In this document: one piece after another, positions 44,849 through 53,376 of the stretch | Position numbering within the stretch: position 1 is the stretch's first letter | How the letters are laid out: each line of letters starts with the position of its first letter | DNA from: Latescibacteria bacterium UBA6620 | GTDB taxonomy: Bacteria > Latescibacterota > UBA2968 | Length of the DNA: 64,000 nt | Direction of reading: 5' to 3' | Assembly: GCA_002433075.1 (NCBI GenBank) | Contig: DJHM01000061.1 | Span: 62,001-126,000 of the forward strand | The notes under the pieces: generated by a model | Databases searched by the model: none | What the model saw: only the letters and a program-made list of their open reading frames with translations | Told to the model about the DNA's origin: nothing | Translations under genes and position numbers: made by a program

Positions 44849-45808
44849 TCAATACCCTCGAGCCTTATCCGCGACGAACATCAGCTCCTCGCCCGCCACG
44901 TAGCGTCTCAGATTCTCTTTGAAGATTTCCTTCCGCCGCTCCCACAGCTCTGTCGTTTCCCCCGATACGTGCGGGGAAATGATCACATTCGGGAAATCCC
45001 ACAGCGGACTTTCGGACGACAGCGGTTCGACGTCCGTCGCATCCAGTGCGGCTCCCGCGATCCCACCTGCCCTCAAAGCCCGGATCAGAGCACTTTCATC
45101 CACAATGCTTCCCCGTGACACCACCACGAGGTGGGCGGTCGACTTCATCCGCTCAAACTGAGCGGTCCCGATCAGACCGCGGCTCGCCGGAGTCCTTGGC
45201 GCCGTCACGACCACCCAGTCCGAAATCGCCAGCATCTCGTCCAGCCGATCCAGACCCCACACGGCTTCGACGCCCTCGGGCGGATCCGTCGGTTCCAGAT
45301 CCACACCATAGATCTTCATATCGAACGCCCGGGCCCGTTGTGCCACGCCCCTCCCCAGGTCTCCCATCGCAAGAATCCCCACCGTCGTTCCGGTCAACTC
45401 CTTGATCTTGTAGCGATAGCTTTCCGTATCCCATCGGTGAACACGCTGGTCCTCCAGAAGGTCCGGGATGCGATGGGCGAAGGCCAGAATCATCGCCATC
45501 GCGTGATCGGAGATCGCGGGAACGTGGGTCTCCCGCATCAGCGTCATCGTCACTGAACTTTCCACGATCTCTGGAATCGAGTTCACGATGCCGTCGAATC
45601 CGATCCCCTCGAACTGAAACCACTTCAGGTTCCGAGCATCCAGGAACGCCTCCCTCGTGATTCCGCCGAACAACACCTCGGCATCCCCGATCTCCCGCAG
45701 CTTGTCTTCTTCCGTATAGGCCGTCACGATGTCCACGTCGGGGAACGACGCCCTCACCTCAGCGACAAAGTCTTCACCGAGGAGACCGGATGCAATCACG
45801 ACTTTCAT
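44849..45808 (-). CDS. D-2-hydroxyacid dehydrogenase
   Basis: The 319-residue NAD-dependent enzyme has the family order: GTTVGILAMGDLGRGVAQRA as the coenzyme loop (the first Gly of GxGxxG is Ala here), catalytic Arg in VVSRGSIVDESAL, Glu in DATDVEPLSS and His in NVIISPHVSG. It would reduce a 2-keto acid or oxidise a D-2-hydroxyacid. It is convergent with the ketopantoate-reductase gene, with only ten bases between the stops. It leads no visible operon; the genes upstream on the minus strand are about 35 bp away. Confidence 0.86.
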   Translation of the reverse strand: MKVVIASGLLGEDFVAEVRASFPDVDIVTAYTEEDKLREIGDAEVLFGGITREAFLDARNLKWFQFEGIGFDGIVNSIPEIVESSVTMTLMRETHVPAISDHAMAMILAFAHRIPDLLEDQRVHRWDTESYRYKIKELTGTTVGILAMGDLGRGVAQRARAFDMKIYGVDLEPTDPPEGVEAVWGLDRLDEMLAISDWVVVTAPRTPASRGLIGTAQFERMKSTAHLVVVSRGSIVDESALIRALRAGGIAGAALDATDVEPLSSESPLWDFPNVIISPHVSGETTELWERRKEIFKENLRRYVAGEELMFVADKARGY

Positions 45809-45843
45809 ACTGAGCTCCTGAGATGCGTGTCCAGTTGCAGGCG

Positions 45844-46542
45844 TCAGCCCTTCACTGCCAGAACGGAGGTCTCTGCCGGCAGACTGATCGGATTCGAATA
45901 GTGTGTCACCGTCGTCCCGTTCACGCGTAGTGGCTGCTGTACCACAAAGTCCGCGAAGTCGGGTGCATTGTAAGCCACATACGCCGGTGACAGCCTTTCG
46001 ATATGCAGGTTCACGTCTGCCGAAAAGTCCGGAAACGAGAGCGGTCCCGTGTCGACCTGGTAAATCGGCTCGATATCGTTGGCGTTCATCGTCTTGATCG
46101 GAAACTCGATCGTCGCATTAAGATCGCCGTCCCCAATCTCGACACGCCCCACGAGGGGCACGTTCCGCAACGACGCCTGGACGATCTCGTTCGTCCCCTC
46201 GAGTTTCTCAGCCTCTACATCCACCAGATCGAATCGAATCGCTTCGAACCGATCGCGCCACAGACCTTCCTCCCGAAATCGGTCTGTGTGTATCGAGTGC
46301 GTTCGGTAGATCACGTATTCTTCGTCAGAGAAGATCCCGAAAAAATCGTAGTTGTCCTCGATAAACAGATCCCGACGAGCGAATGTATGCTCGGACTTGC
46401 ACGACGCGTAGAATACATAGTCCGTCGTATTTCCCGTCTCGTCGGTCAACGAACAGACGGACTCCACCTGCAGCCGAGCGTTGTTGCGTCGTCCCTCCGT
46501 CACAAAAGTGACGAATGATTTCCCGTAGTCGTGGACGGTCAC
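45844..46542 (-). CDS. Protein of unknown function
   Basis: The 232-residue product, from GTG 46542 with AGGGGA eight bases upstream, is rich in beta-strand sequence (VTVHDYGKSFVTFVTEG, DYVFYASCKSEHTF, IEDNYDFFGIFSDEEYVIYR, GRVEIGDGDLNATIEFPI) and ends in ISLPAETSVLAVKG. No signal peptide, membrane helix or catalytic motif is recognised. It lies between the double hydrolase and the hydroxyacid dehydrogenase on the same strand, with about 70 bp to the hydrolase. It may be an accessory protein for that hydrolase, but nothing shows this. Confidence 0.62.
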   Translation of the reverse strand: MTVHDYGKSFVTFVTEGRRNNARLQVESVCSLTDETGNTTDYVFYASCKSEHTFARRDLFIEDNYDFFGIFSDEEYVIYRTHSIHTDRFREEGLWRDRFEAIRFDLVDVEAEKLEGTNEIVQASLRNVPLVGRVEIGDGDLNATIEFPIKTMNANDIEPIYQVDTGPLSFPDFSADVNLHIERLSPAYVAYNAPDFADFVVQQPLRVNGTTVTHYSNPISLPAETSVLAVKG

Positions 46543-46609
46543 AGGCTTCTGTCCCCTGTTCTTCTTCGCGTCTTCGAGCCTTCGTGTTGCATTTCCTTCA
46601 TCCTGGTGG

Positions 46610-48826
46610 TCAACGCCGCTCGGGCCAGTCCAGATGCTTCCGCAGAAACGCCAGTGTTCCCTCAAGATGAATCTCGTGTCCTCCGACGAAAACCTCCATC
46701 TCTGTCCGATCACCGATCCCGAGCAGATCGTAGTGACGCTGGGTCTTCGCATACTCGTAAGCCACCGTCTCGTCTGGAGCCACGCCATCGTGATGACCAC
46801 GTTCGACCATAAACGGCCGCGGGCAGATCAGTCGACTCATCTCCGCATAATTGAACGTACTCCCCAGGTCCCATTCGAAAATCTCGTACTCACCCTTGTC
46901 GGAGTAGCTGTACGGACTGGAAGTCGAGGCGTTCTTCCACACCCATTCGTTGAAATCCGCGCAGCAGATCGAAAGACAGTAGTTGTCGACCAAGGGCGGC
47001 ACCCGCATCGCCGTCTTCCCGCCGTAGCTGATCCCGTAGAATCCAATGCGATCGGAGTCCACGAAGGACAACGTCTTCAGCCAGTCCGTGATCTGCTGAT
47101 GCTGCGGTACAATCATCGAGAACAGCGTCTTTTTCAGGGGATAGGATTTCCGCTGAAGGCTTCGGAATCGATCCGTGAAGATGTAAAGGTTCTGGGGTGC
47201 GAAAACCACGAATCCCTCTTTTGCCAGACGCGCCCCGAAATCGTGGTACGCGTCTCGAGTCCCCTCGACGACAACCTGTGCACGACCTTCCAGTCCGTGC
47301 TGGCACACCACGACCGGTCGCCGCTCGCCCGGTTTCATCCCATCCGGAATCCCCAGGATTCCGTAGGCAATCAGATCCTCATACACATCCAGGACGACCT
47401 CATACCCCATCCAACCCTCTTCTTCATAGGAGAGGCGGGTTCGAGCGTTGAACGGAAGCAATTCGTCCTCGAAGCGCCCGATCACGTCTTCAGCGAAGTA
47501 ATCGCGATAGGGTTCAATCGTCGCCTCGAACGTCTCCAGCGAGGTACAGTCCAGTTCTTCGAAGAAATCGTCCCGCGTCTTCGCACACTCTACGAGCAAC
47601 CGCTGGTTGTGACGATCCAGCTCGTGGACCTGACGGGCGTGACGCTCGGTCGTATCGGGCAGCTTGCCTTCCCCTTCGGGAGTCGCGTCGTCCCATTCAG
47701 GTGCCCCGTTGACACTCAACGCATTCAGGAACGATCGGAGCATTTCATCGGACCCAAACGAACCTTTACCGTCACCGCTTCCGATACAACTGAATATTGA
47801 TGTATCCAGCCCGTTGATCAGTGCCTTCGCACGATCGAACTCTTCTCCCACCGTCTTCGGATCCGGGGTCGTGAGCGCGTAGGGCGCGCCCTTCCCCTCT
47901 CCCTCCGGCACGCACGAGTTCGGGGCTTCCGCCATCTCGACGATCAGGGCTCTCGGCGCAACGAGACTCGCCAGTTCTGCATCGCCGAATTGTTCAAGCA
48001 GACCGAACACGTTCCGATCGATCGGCTCCGACCACATCGTCTGTCGAGAGTTGAAGTAGCCGCTCACGGCAGCCGCATCGATCCGCTCATCGACCGCGGC
48101 CGCATACAGCGCAAGCATCCCGCCATCGCCCCACCCGATCGCACCGATCCCCTTCTTGGTACCGGATTGGGCAAACCAGTCGATGATGGACAAGATCTTC
48201 TGCAACTCGTATCCGATCACGTGGCGACCGAGCTCGTAGGTCGAGCGGTAGATCCATTCCCGGTTCGAGATCCCGTTTACCGCCTCCTCCCGGTTCAGAA
48301 GCATCGGAACCACAACGCAACATCCTGCCTCGACAAGGCGTCGTGCGTATTGCGATTCGGTCGGGACCCCCTCCTCCAGACCGACCAGTTGCTCCGGCGT
48401 CATCCCCGCATCCGGGATCGCGACGATGTCGGCTCCAGCTTCGGCATCCTCCGGGTGCAGAAGCAGTCCTTCCCCGTGCACGTCGTCGAACGCCGCCCAG
48501 CGAATCGCGTGGATCGTGTATCGGTTGCCTCGCCCAATCAGCGCGGGACGATGGGCCATCGTCACCAACTCGATCCCCGAGAAACGGCGTTCATCCCGAA
48601 GCCCGAGGATGTGCGCCAGCCGGTCGCGGTTCGGCCTTACCGACTCTACGTAGGCCTCGGGCGTCGACACGTCTCGAGACCAGTGATCCGCCCGTCGCGC
48701 AATCGACTGCTTGAGCTTGCGGAGTAGAAAACGATCCGCCCCATCCACGAGGTGCGACGGGATATCGCCATCCATCGTCAGCGGGTCTGTGCCTTCCAGC
48801 GGATTCCAGGTCGGGTCCGATTTCAC
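46610..48826 (-). CDS. Two-domain alpha/beta hydrolase (tandem dienelactone hydrolase/acetyl xylan esterase-like)
   Basis: The 738-residue protein carries two hydrolase domains. In the first, the nucleophile elbow reads GWGDGG, with Asp in place of Ser, so it is probably non-catalytic (FNSRQTMWSE follows). In the second, the elbow is GISYGG with Ser, then CPRPFMVERGHHDGVAP for the acid and VFVGGHEIH for the catalytic His. The arrangement suggests an inactive N-terminal domain that helps bind substrate. GTG 48826 is chosen because GGAG sits five bases upstream (start VKSDPTWNPLEG); the open frame extends to 48943 without support. No signal peptide is clear. Confidence 0.78.
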   Translation of the reverse strand: MKSDPTWNPLEGTDPLTMDGDIPSHLVDGADRFLLRKLKQSIARRADHWSRDVSTPEAYVESVRPNRDRLAHILGLRDERRFSGIELVTMAHRPALIGRGNRYTIHAIRWAAFDDVHGEGLLLHPEDAEAGADIVAIPDAGMTPEQLVGLEEGVPTESQYARRLVEAGCCVVVPMLLNREEAVNGISNREWIYRSTYELGRHVIGYELQKILSIIDWFAQSGTKKGIGAIGWGDGGMLALYAAAVDERIDAAAVSGYFNSRQTMWSEPIDRNVFGLLEQFGDAELASLVAPRALIVEMAEAPNSCVPEGEGKGAPYALTTPDPKTVGEEFDRAKALINGLDTSIFSCIGSGDGKGSFGSDEMLRSFLNALSVNGAPEWDDATPEGEGKLPDTTERHARQVHELDRHNQRLLVECAKTRDDFFEELDCTSLETFEATIEPYRDYFAEDVIGRFEDELLPFNARTRLSYEEEGWMGYEVVLDVYEDLIAYGILGIPDGMKPGERRPVVVCQHGLEGRAQVVVEGTRDAYHDFGARLAKEGFVVFAPQNLYIFTDRFRSLQRKSYPLKKTLFSMIVPQHQQITDWLKTLSFVDSDRIGFYGISYGGKTAMRVPPLVDNYCLSICCADFNEWVWKNASTSSPYSYSDKGEYEIFEWDLGSTFNYAEMSRLICPRPFMVERGHHDGVAPDETVAYEYAKTQRHYDLLGIGDRTEMEVFVGGHEIHLEGTLAFLRKHLDWPERR

Positions 48827-48973
48827 GTGATCTCCGAATCGCTGCGGTATAGGCCCACACTGTGGGTGTGTCCCTGGATGTAGACCAAGCTGGAGGCAGT
48901 GTACATCACCAAAGGCCTCGATGCCACTCCGGATGTGGGTCATCGGGCAGCGGCGTGACGAATGACTCGCTCA

Positions 48974-49009
48974 CCTCTTAAAAGTGGCCCTGAGGACACT
49001 TTTAAGAGG
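48974..49009. other. Hairpin with 13-bp perfect arms
   Basis: CCTCTTAAAAGTG pairs with CACTTTTAAGAGG around a 10-nt loop. It lies in the gap between the double-domain hydrolase and the degenerate outer-membrane gene. No T run follows, so its role as a terminator or binding site is open. Confidence 0.6.
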
Positions 49010-49039
49010 GATCGAGAAATCGTGGAGACTCCGAGCGTG

Positions 49040-49776
49040 TCACCGACTGATCGACAGCCCTACGCCGAACGATCGCCCGGCACCCACGTTTTCCCCCGAA
49101 AAATCGTATCGTAGCTGACATCGAGCCACAACCTGCCGGACAACTTGAGGGCTGCGTTGAACCCGATCTTGGTGAAGTCCCCCTCGGAAACCTGCATTGA
49201 CATCGAATTCATCGCGGCCAGATTCCCGCCGCTTCCGACCAGCGTATTGACGCCGTCGAGCACGACTTTCAGGAACAGTCGATCGCTGGGTGTCGCGCCG
49301 ACTTCGAGCACGTAAGGCACCTGGTTCGAAAACCTGCCCGACCGAAGCCGCATTCCCAACTCCGCGCCTACGTAGACCGGGACCGGATACAGGGAGCTCG
49401 AGGCAAGGATTCGCCCTTCGATATCGATATCCCCGGTACCCAGCGCCGGCACATCGGCTTCGTTATACCCTGCTGGGATCTTCAACTTTACGTAGGGAGC
49501 CACGACCAGGGGTCCGTCGGAAAGTTGATACTTTACGCCAATATCCAGGTCGCCGAGTGCGGTCGTCGTGAAACGAGCCGTCCCGACTTACGACGTCAGT
49601 CTTCCCAGGCTCGTGGCGCCGATGACGGTCAGTCGATCCCGCGCTCCGTATTCTACATACGCGAAAACCTGCCCCGAGTTGAACGATTCACCCAACGGGC
49701 TGGAATGGCGATTTCCGGCGCCGTCGAACTGCTCGTCTGCGGAACAGAAAATGCCGGACACTTTAACGTCGATTCC
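49040..49776 (-). pseudogene. Outer-membrane beta-barrel (transporter-like) protein, 5' truncated with in-frame TAA and a frameshift
   Basis: The frame starts without a usual start codon or signal peptide (GIDVKVSGIFCSADEQFD), right where the upstream Gfo/Idh gene ends. It continues QVFAYVEYGARDRLTVIGAT, stops at TAA (49588-49590), and resumes in the same frame as VGTARFTTTALGDLDIGVKY and LKIPAGYNEADVPALGTGD. The alternating hydrophobic/polar strands and the YAEYGxxDRLT and TTxALGDLxIGxKYQL patterns fit outer-membrane barrels. At 49093-49097 a G run is one short: shifting restores GENVGAGRSFGVGLSISR, ending at TGA 49040-49042. It is non-functional as read. Confidence 0.7.
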
Positions 49777-49780
49777 GTCT

Positions 49781-50779
49781 CTATCTCACCGCGTTCCCGT
49801 CAGATGCCCCAACCCCGGCCATCAGCACCTCCTGCACCGTCAGGTCGTGTGTCGGAGAATAATCGGGTTCCTTTCCCCCTTCGATGATGGCACGAAGTTC
49901 CCGCAAGAGCGACCAGTTGGACCCCGTCGCGCCCAGCTCCAGATCCTGCCAACCCTCGGCGTACTCGTCTGTGGCCTTCTCGAAGCACAGACTGAGATTG
50001 CCCGACCCGATCGGAGCGTGAAGCGCCGTACCTTCCGTGCCGTGGACTTCGATCCGCCGTGCGCTCCCGATCTGCATCCCTCCCATATCGATCTGCGCGA
50101 GACCGTCTTCGTATTCGTGAACCACCACCGCGTTGTCGACTTCCTCACGGTCTCCGTAATGCGCTCTCAGGAAGGGGTGGATTGCCTTCGGCTCGCCCAT
50201 CAGCGCCACCATATTGTCGATCAGGTGGCCGGCCATCTCGAAGTAAATCCCACCGATGTAATGATTGTACTCCGTGTAGAGCTCGGGATGCCAGGACTTC
50301 GGCTTTGGAATGTGGCCACGGTAACCGTAGATCTGACCCAGACGCCCCCACTGCGTCAGCTTGATCGTCTCGTGAATCGCCGGATTGTATCGCCACATAT
50401 AGGCCAGGTTGAGCGCCAGTCCTTTGTCGGCGGACAGTTTCTGGACTTTCTTGAAGTGATCCAGGTTTGCACCAGCCGGCTTCTCCAGCAGCACGTGCTT
50501 ACCTGCCTCCAGGGCCTGCTCGGCATAGTCGAGATTCTGATAGACGTGCCCCTCGACGATGACTGCATCCACATCGCTCTCGAGCAAGGCTTCCGCCGAC
50601 TCGAAAACTGTCAGATCATCGAAATATTCCGCCCAACCCTTCTTCCGCTCAGCAACCACCTCCGGATCGGGATCGTAGAACCCCAGCAGCTCTACCTCTT
50701 CGGGCCGTTCCTTCGCCTCTCTGACGTGCATCGTTGCGTGGCTGTGCCACGCCCCCAGGTACGCGAATTTCAGACGCAT
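49781..50779 (-). CDS. Gfo/Idh/MocA family oxidoreductase
   Basis: The 332-residue protein begins MRLKFAYLGAWHSHATMHV. The usual Gly-rich coenzyme loop is replaced by LGAWHSH, which occurs in one branch of the family. LLEKPAG holds the conserved Lys (100), and GGIYFEMAGHLIDNMVALM is the substrate-site helix. ATG 50779 is taken because GGAGGAGAGG stands just before it; an upstream extension is not convincing. It is divergent from the next Gfo/Idh gene, with about 220 bp between starts. The substrate is unknown. Confidence 0.85.
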   Translation of the reverse strand: MRLKFAYLGAWHSHATMHVREAKERPEEVELLGFYDPDPEVVAERKKGWAEYFDDLTVFESAEALLESDVDAVIVEGHVYQNLDYAEQALEAGKHVLLEKPAGANLDHFKKVQKLSADKGLALNLAYMWRYNPAIHETIKLTQWGRLGQIYGYRGHIPKPKSWHPELYTEYNHYIGGIYFEMAGHLIDNMVALMGEPKAIHPFLRAHYGDREEVDNAVVVHEYEDGLAQIDMGGMQIGSARRIEVHGTEGTALHAPIGSGNLSLCFEKATDEYAEGWQDLELGATGSNWSLLRELRAIIEGGKEPDYSPTHDLTVQEVLMAGVGASDGNAVR

Positions 50780-51000
50780 CCTCTCCTCCACTCCATAATG
50801 CTTGACGTCAACCTGTCTCACTGGCCCCTCGACCGTCCAGGCACTTTGTCCGAGGATCGGGTTCGACGGGGCGCGCTAACGGTACTCTCTCCCCCTATCT
50901 GGCGCAAACCCCCCTGACTTTGCCCTTTCCCTTTTTACTTTTCACGTCGGTAGGACTTACTTACCGCACACCCTCTCACCTGACTGAACGCGGAGTTTGT

Positions 51001-52089
51001 GTGGCTGAACGACGAGGAGACGCTTTTCAGGTCGTACGCGACAGCGCGCCTGCGGAAACCTATCGTGGGGCCGTCGTCGGTTGTGGGCGGATGGGCAGCA
51101 CGATCGATGACGAACACATCGATATGCCCAACTATCCTTGGCCCTGGGCACACGCACCCGCGATCATCGAGGCGCGAGGGATCGACCTCGTGTGCGCCTC
51201 GGACAGCGACCCCGAAAAACTGGCGGACTTCAGGCGTCGCTGGGGCACGGAGGCGCTCTACACGGACTATCGCGAGATGGTCGAAAAGGAGCGCCCGGAC
51301 ATCGTATGCCTTACGACCCGTCCAGAACCGCGAGCGGAGATCACCATCGGCCTGGCCGAGATGGGTGTCAAAGCGATTTACGCTACGAAGCCGATGTGTC
51401 GCACATTGGCCGAAGCGGACGCGATGATCGACGCGTGTGCCAAATCGGGGACCATCCTTTCGATCGCCTGCCATCTCAACTGGTACAGCTACTACACGAA
51501 AGCCCGACAGCTCATCGCGGACGGCGTCATCGGACCCCTCAAGTCCGTTGTCTGCCACAGCGCCAGTCCACTCTCCAACATCCAGAGTCACAGCCTTGCG
51601 CTTATTCGAATGTTCGTCGGCGCACCGGCGAAATGGGTGATCGGCATCATCGACTCGGATGAGCGCGCGGCATCCGACGACGACATCCCAGGCTCGGGAA
51701 TCGTGGTTTACGAGAACGGGATTCAGACGATTCTGAACGCACGCGTCGAGACGATCCGCTCGGGTTGGGCGATCGAATTCATTGGTGAAACCGGTCGCAT
51801 CATTTCGCGACACGCCCATTCCCAGTTCGAGATCCAGTCGCCCCATCCCGTAACCGGGGCCCCCACGCGAACGCAGATCCCCGGCCCGTGGCACCCGCGC
51901 AGTTCGATGGTCGACGCCATCGAAGGCGTCTGCCGGTCGATCGAGAAGGGGCGTGAGGAAATTTGTCCCGGCGAGTTCGGTCGGGAAGCGCTCGAAATCG
52001 GGATCACCATTCGCGAATCTCATCGACGAGGCAACGTAAGGGTGGACCTGCCCCTCGAGGATCGATCTTTGAAAATGGGAAACCCCTGA
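51001..52089 (+). CDS. Gfo/Idh/MocA family oxidoreductase with an altered EKP motif
   Basis: The 362-residue protein has GAVVGCGRMG as the coenzyme loop, an unusual insertion (DDEHIDMPNYPWPWAHAPAI) after it, and YATKPMCRT where CEKP normally lies, keeping the Lys but changing Glu to Thr. The substrate-domain His is less clear (SHSLALIRMFVG). GTG 51001 is supported by GGAG five bases upstream; the frame is open further up. A 28-bp palindrome and an MDR dehydrogenase gene follow, so a two-step oxidation pathway is possible. Confidence 0.82.
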   Translation: MAERRGDAFQVVRDSAPAETYRGAVVGCGRMGSTIDDEHIDMPNYPWPWAHAPAIIEARGIDLVCASDSDPEKLADFRRRWGTEALYTDYREMVEKERPDIVCLTTRPEPRAEITIGLAEMGVKAIYATKPMCRTLAEADAMIDACAKSGTILSIACHLNWYSYYTKARQLIADGVIGPLKSVVCHSASPLSNIQSHSLALIRMFVGAPAKWVIGIIDSDERAASDDDIPGSGIVVYENGIQTILNARVETIRSGWAIEFIGETGRIISRHAHSQFEIQSPHPVTGAPTRTQIPGPWHPRSSMVDAIEGVCRSIEKGREEICPGEFGREALEIGITIRESHRRGNVRVDLPLEDRSLKMGNP

Positions 52090-52112
52090 TCAGATCTCAG
52101 TCTGTTCGTCTC

Positions 52113-52140
52113 GTAGGGTCACGGCATGCCGTGACCCTAC
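52113..52140. repeat. Dispersed palindromic repeat, copy 4 (28-bp perfect palindrome)
   Basis: This copy is identical to 40745-40772: GTAGGGTCACGGCA plus its exact complement. It occupies most of the 68-bp gap between two same-strand genes, 17 bp before the MDR dehydrogenase start. Confidence 0.85.
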
Positions 52141-52157
52141 CCTATCAGAGGCACGAT

Positions 52158-53129
52158 ATGCCACGAATGAAACAGCTCGAGAAATTGCAAGGCTTCGGCA
52201 ACGTCGAGATGATCGAAGTCGATCGACCCGAACCGGGTCCTGGGCAAGTGCTCGTGAAGGTCAACCGGAGCCTGATCAGCCGCGGCTCGGAGCTCTTCCA
52301 TCGCTACGTGCTCGAGGAACCGCGGCCGCCGGAGGTGATGGGCTACTCGGACGCGGGGGAAGTCGTCGAACTCGGACCGGGCGTCTCGGAGTTCGAGATC
52401 GGGCAACGCGTGATGGTCAATGCCCCTCACGCCCAGTATGTCATCGGGAACGTCGAGGGTCGACGCAAGCGAGCCTTCGCCCTGCGGGACGACCTCCCCT
52501 ACGAAACAGCGACGTTCCTTCCCCTGGCGACGAGTTCCGTGATGTGGATGCGAACCTCGCCGATCGAACCAGGCCAGTCGGCCGTCGTGCTCGGTCAGGG
52601 CATCGTGGGGAATCTTTGCGCGCAGATCATCCGGGAGAGGGAGCCCGGACAGGTCATCGTCGTCGATGCGCAGCCCCTCCGATGTGACATCGCCCGGAAG
52701 TTCGAATACGACACCGTCATCAACGTCTCCGAGGCGGACTCCGTCGAGAAAGTTCGAGAACTGACAGACGGCAAGGGTGCGGATCTTGTCGTCGAATGCG
52801 TCGGCGGCAATGCAGGGATCGAGTCCTTCAAGCAGGCCCAACGGATGCTCGCAGCGGAGGGCGCCATCCACCTCATCGCCAAATACCAGGGCGGTCCTCT
52901 CCCGCTCGACGGCGATCATTTCATGAACAAGCAGCTGGTCGCCGGGATCCGGATCGACACGCCTCGCGAAGAGTGTATGCAGGACGCCGCCCGAATGCTC
53001 ATCGACGGTCGGGTCCGGATCGACGACCTCATCACCCATCGCTTGCCCTGGGACCAGACTCCGGACGCCTACCATATGCTCTACAATGAGCCCGACAAAG
53101 CCCTGGGCGTGATCCTCGAATGGGATTAG
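52158..53129 (+). CDS. MDR family (zinc-type alcohol dehydrogenase-like) oxidoreductase, apparently zinc-less
   Basis: The 323-residue enzyme has the medium-chain dehydrogenase fold: SLISRGSELFHRYVLE, PEVMGYSDAGEVVELGPGV, and the coenzyme loop AVVLGQGIVGNLCAQII with an Asp (VVDAQPLRC) favouring NAD. The catalytic Cys and structural Cys cluster are missing (SRGSE in place of the zinc site), as in BchC-like dehydrogenases. ATG 52158 with AGAGG before it is the start; the longer open frame covers the palindrome and is rejected. It probably oxidises a sugar or polyol intermediate. Confidence 0.84.
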   Translation: MPRMKQLEKLQGFGNVEMIEVDRPEPGPGQVLVKVNRSLISRGSELFHRYVLEEPRPPEVMGYSDAGEVVELGPGVSEFEIGQRVMVNAPHAQYVIGNVEGRRKRAFALRDDLPYETATFLPLATSSVMWMRTSPIEPGQSAVVLGQGIVGNLCAQIIREREPGQVIVVDAQPLRCDIARKFEYDTVINVSEADSVEKVRELTDGKGADLVVECVGGNAGIESFKQAQRMLAAEGAIHLIAKYQGGPLPLDGDHFMNKQLVAGIRIDTPREECMQDAARMLIDGRVRIDDLITHRLPWDQTPDAYHMLYNEPDKALGVILEWD

Positions 53130-53304
53130 AGAGAACCACCCTGCCTGCGCCAAGGCTCCGGCAAGACACCAAGGCTCCAAGAAGTACACCGCGAAGAACG
53201 TGTCTATCGATATAGCGTGGCCCTCAGACGTTGGTCCTGCGGATCAGGACTGGCTCCTCCCCGAGTAGGGCCTCGATTCCGACGGAGCACCCTTCTGTGT
53301 TCAT

Positions 53305-53340
53305 CTGCCAGCCTTGCCGTAGCTTAAACGAAGGCAGGTG
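53305..53340. repeat. CTGCC-CCTTGCC...CGAAGGCAGG repeat upstream of the epimerase gene
   Basis: CTGCCAGCCTTGCCGTAGC followed by TTAAACGAAGGCAGGTG forms a short imperfect inverted repeat. A related copy at 62001 also lies just upstream of a start codon. The remaining 250-bp gap around it (53130-53376) shows only further fragments (CCTGCCTGCGCCAAGGCTCC) and no gene. Confidence 0.55.
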
Positions 53341-53376
53341 TTCATTTGTGGTTCCCCAGTTCTGTAGGAGACCATC

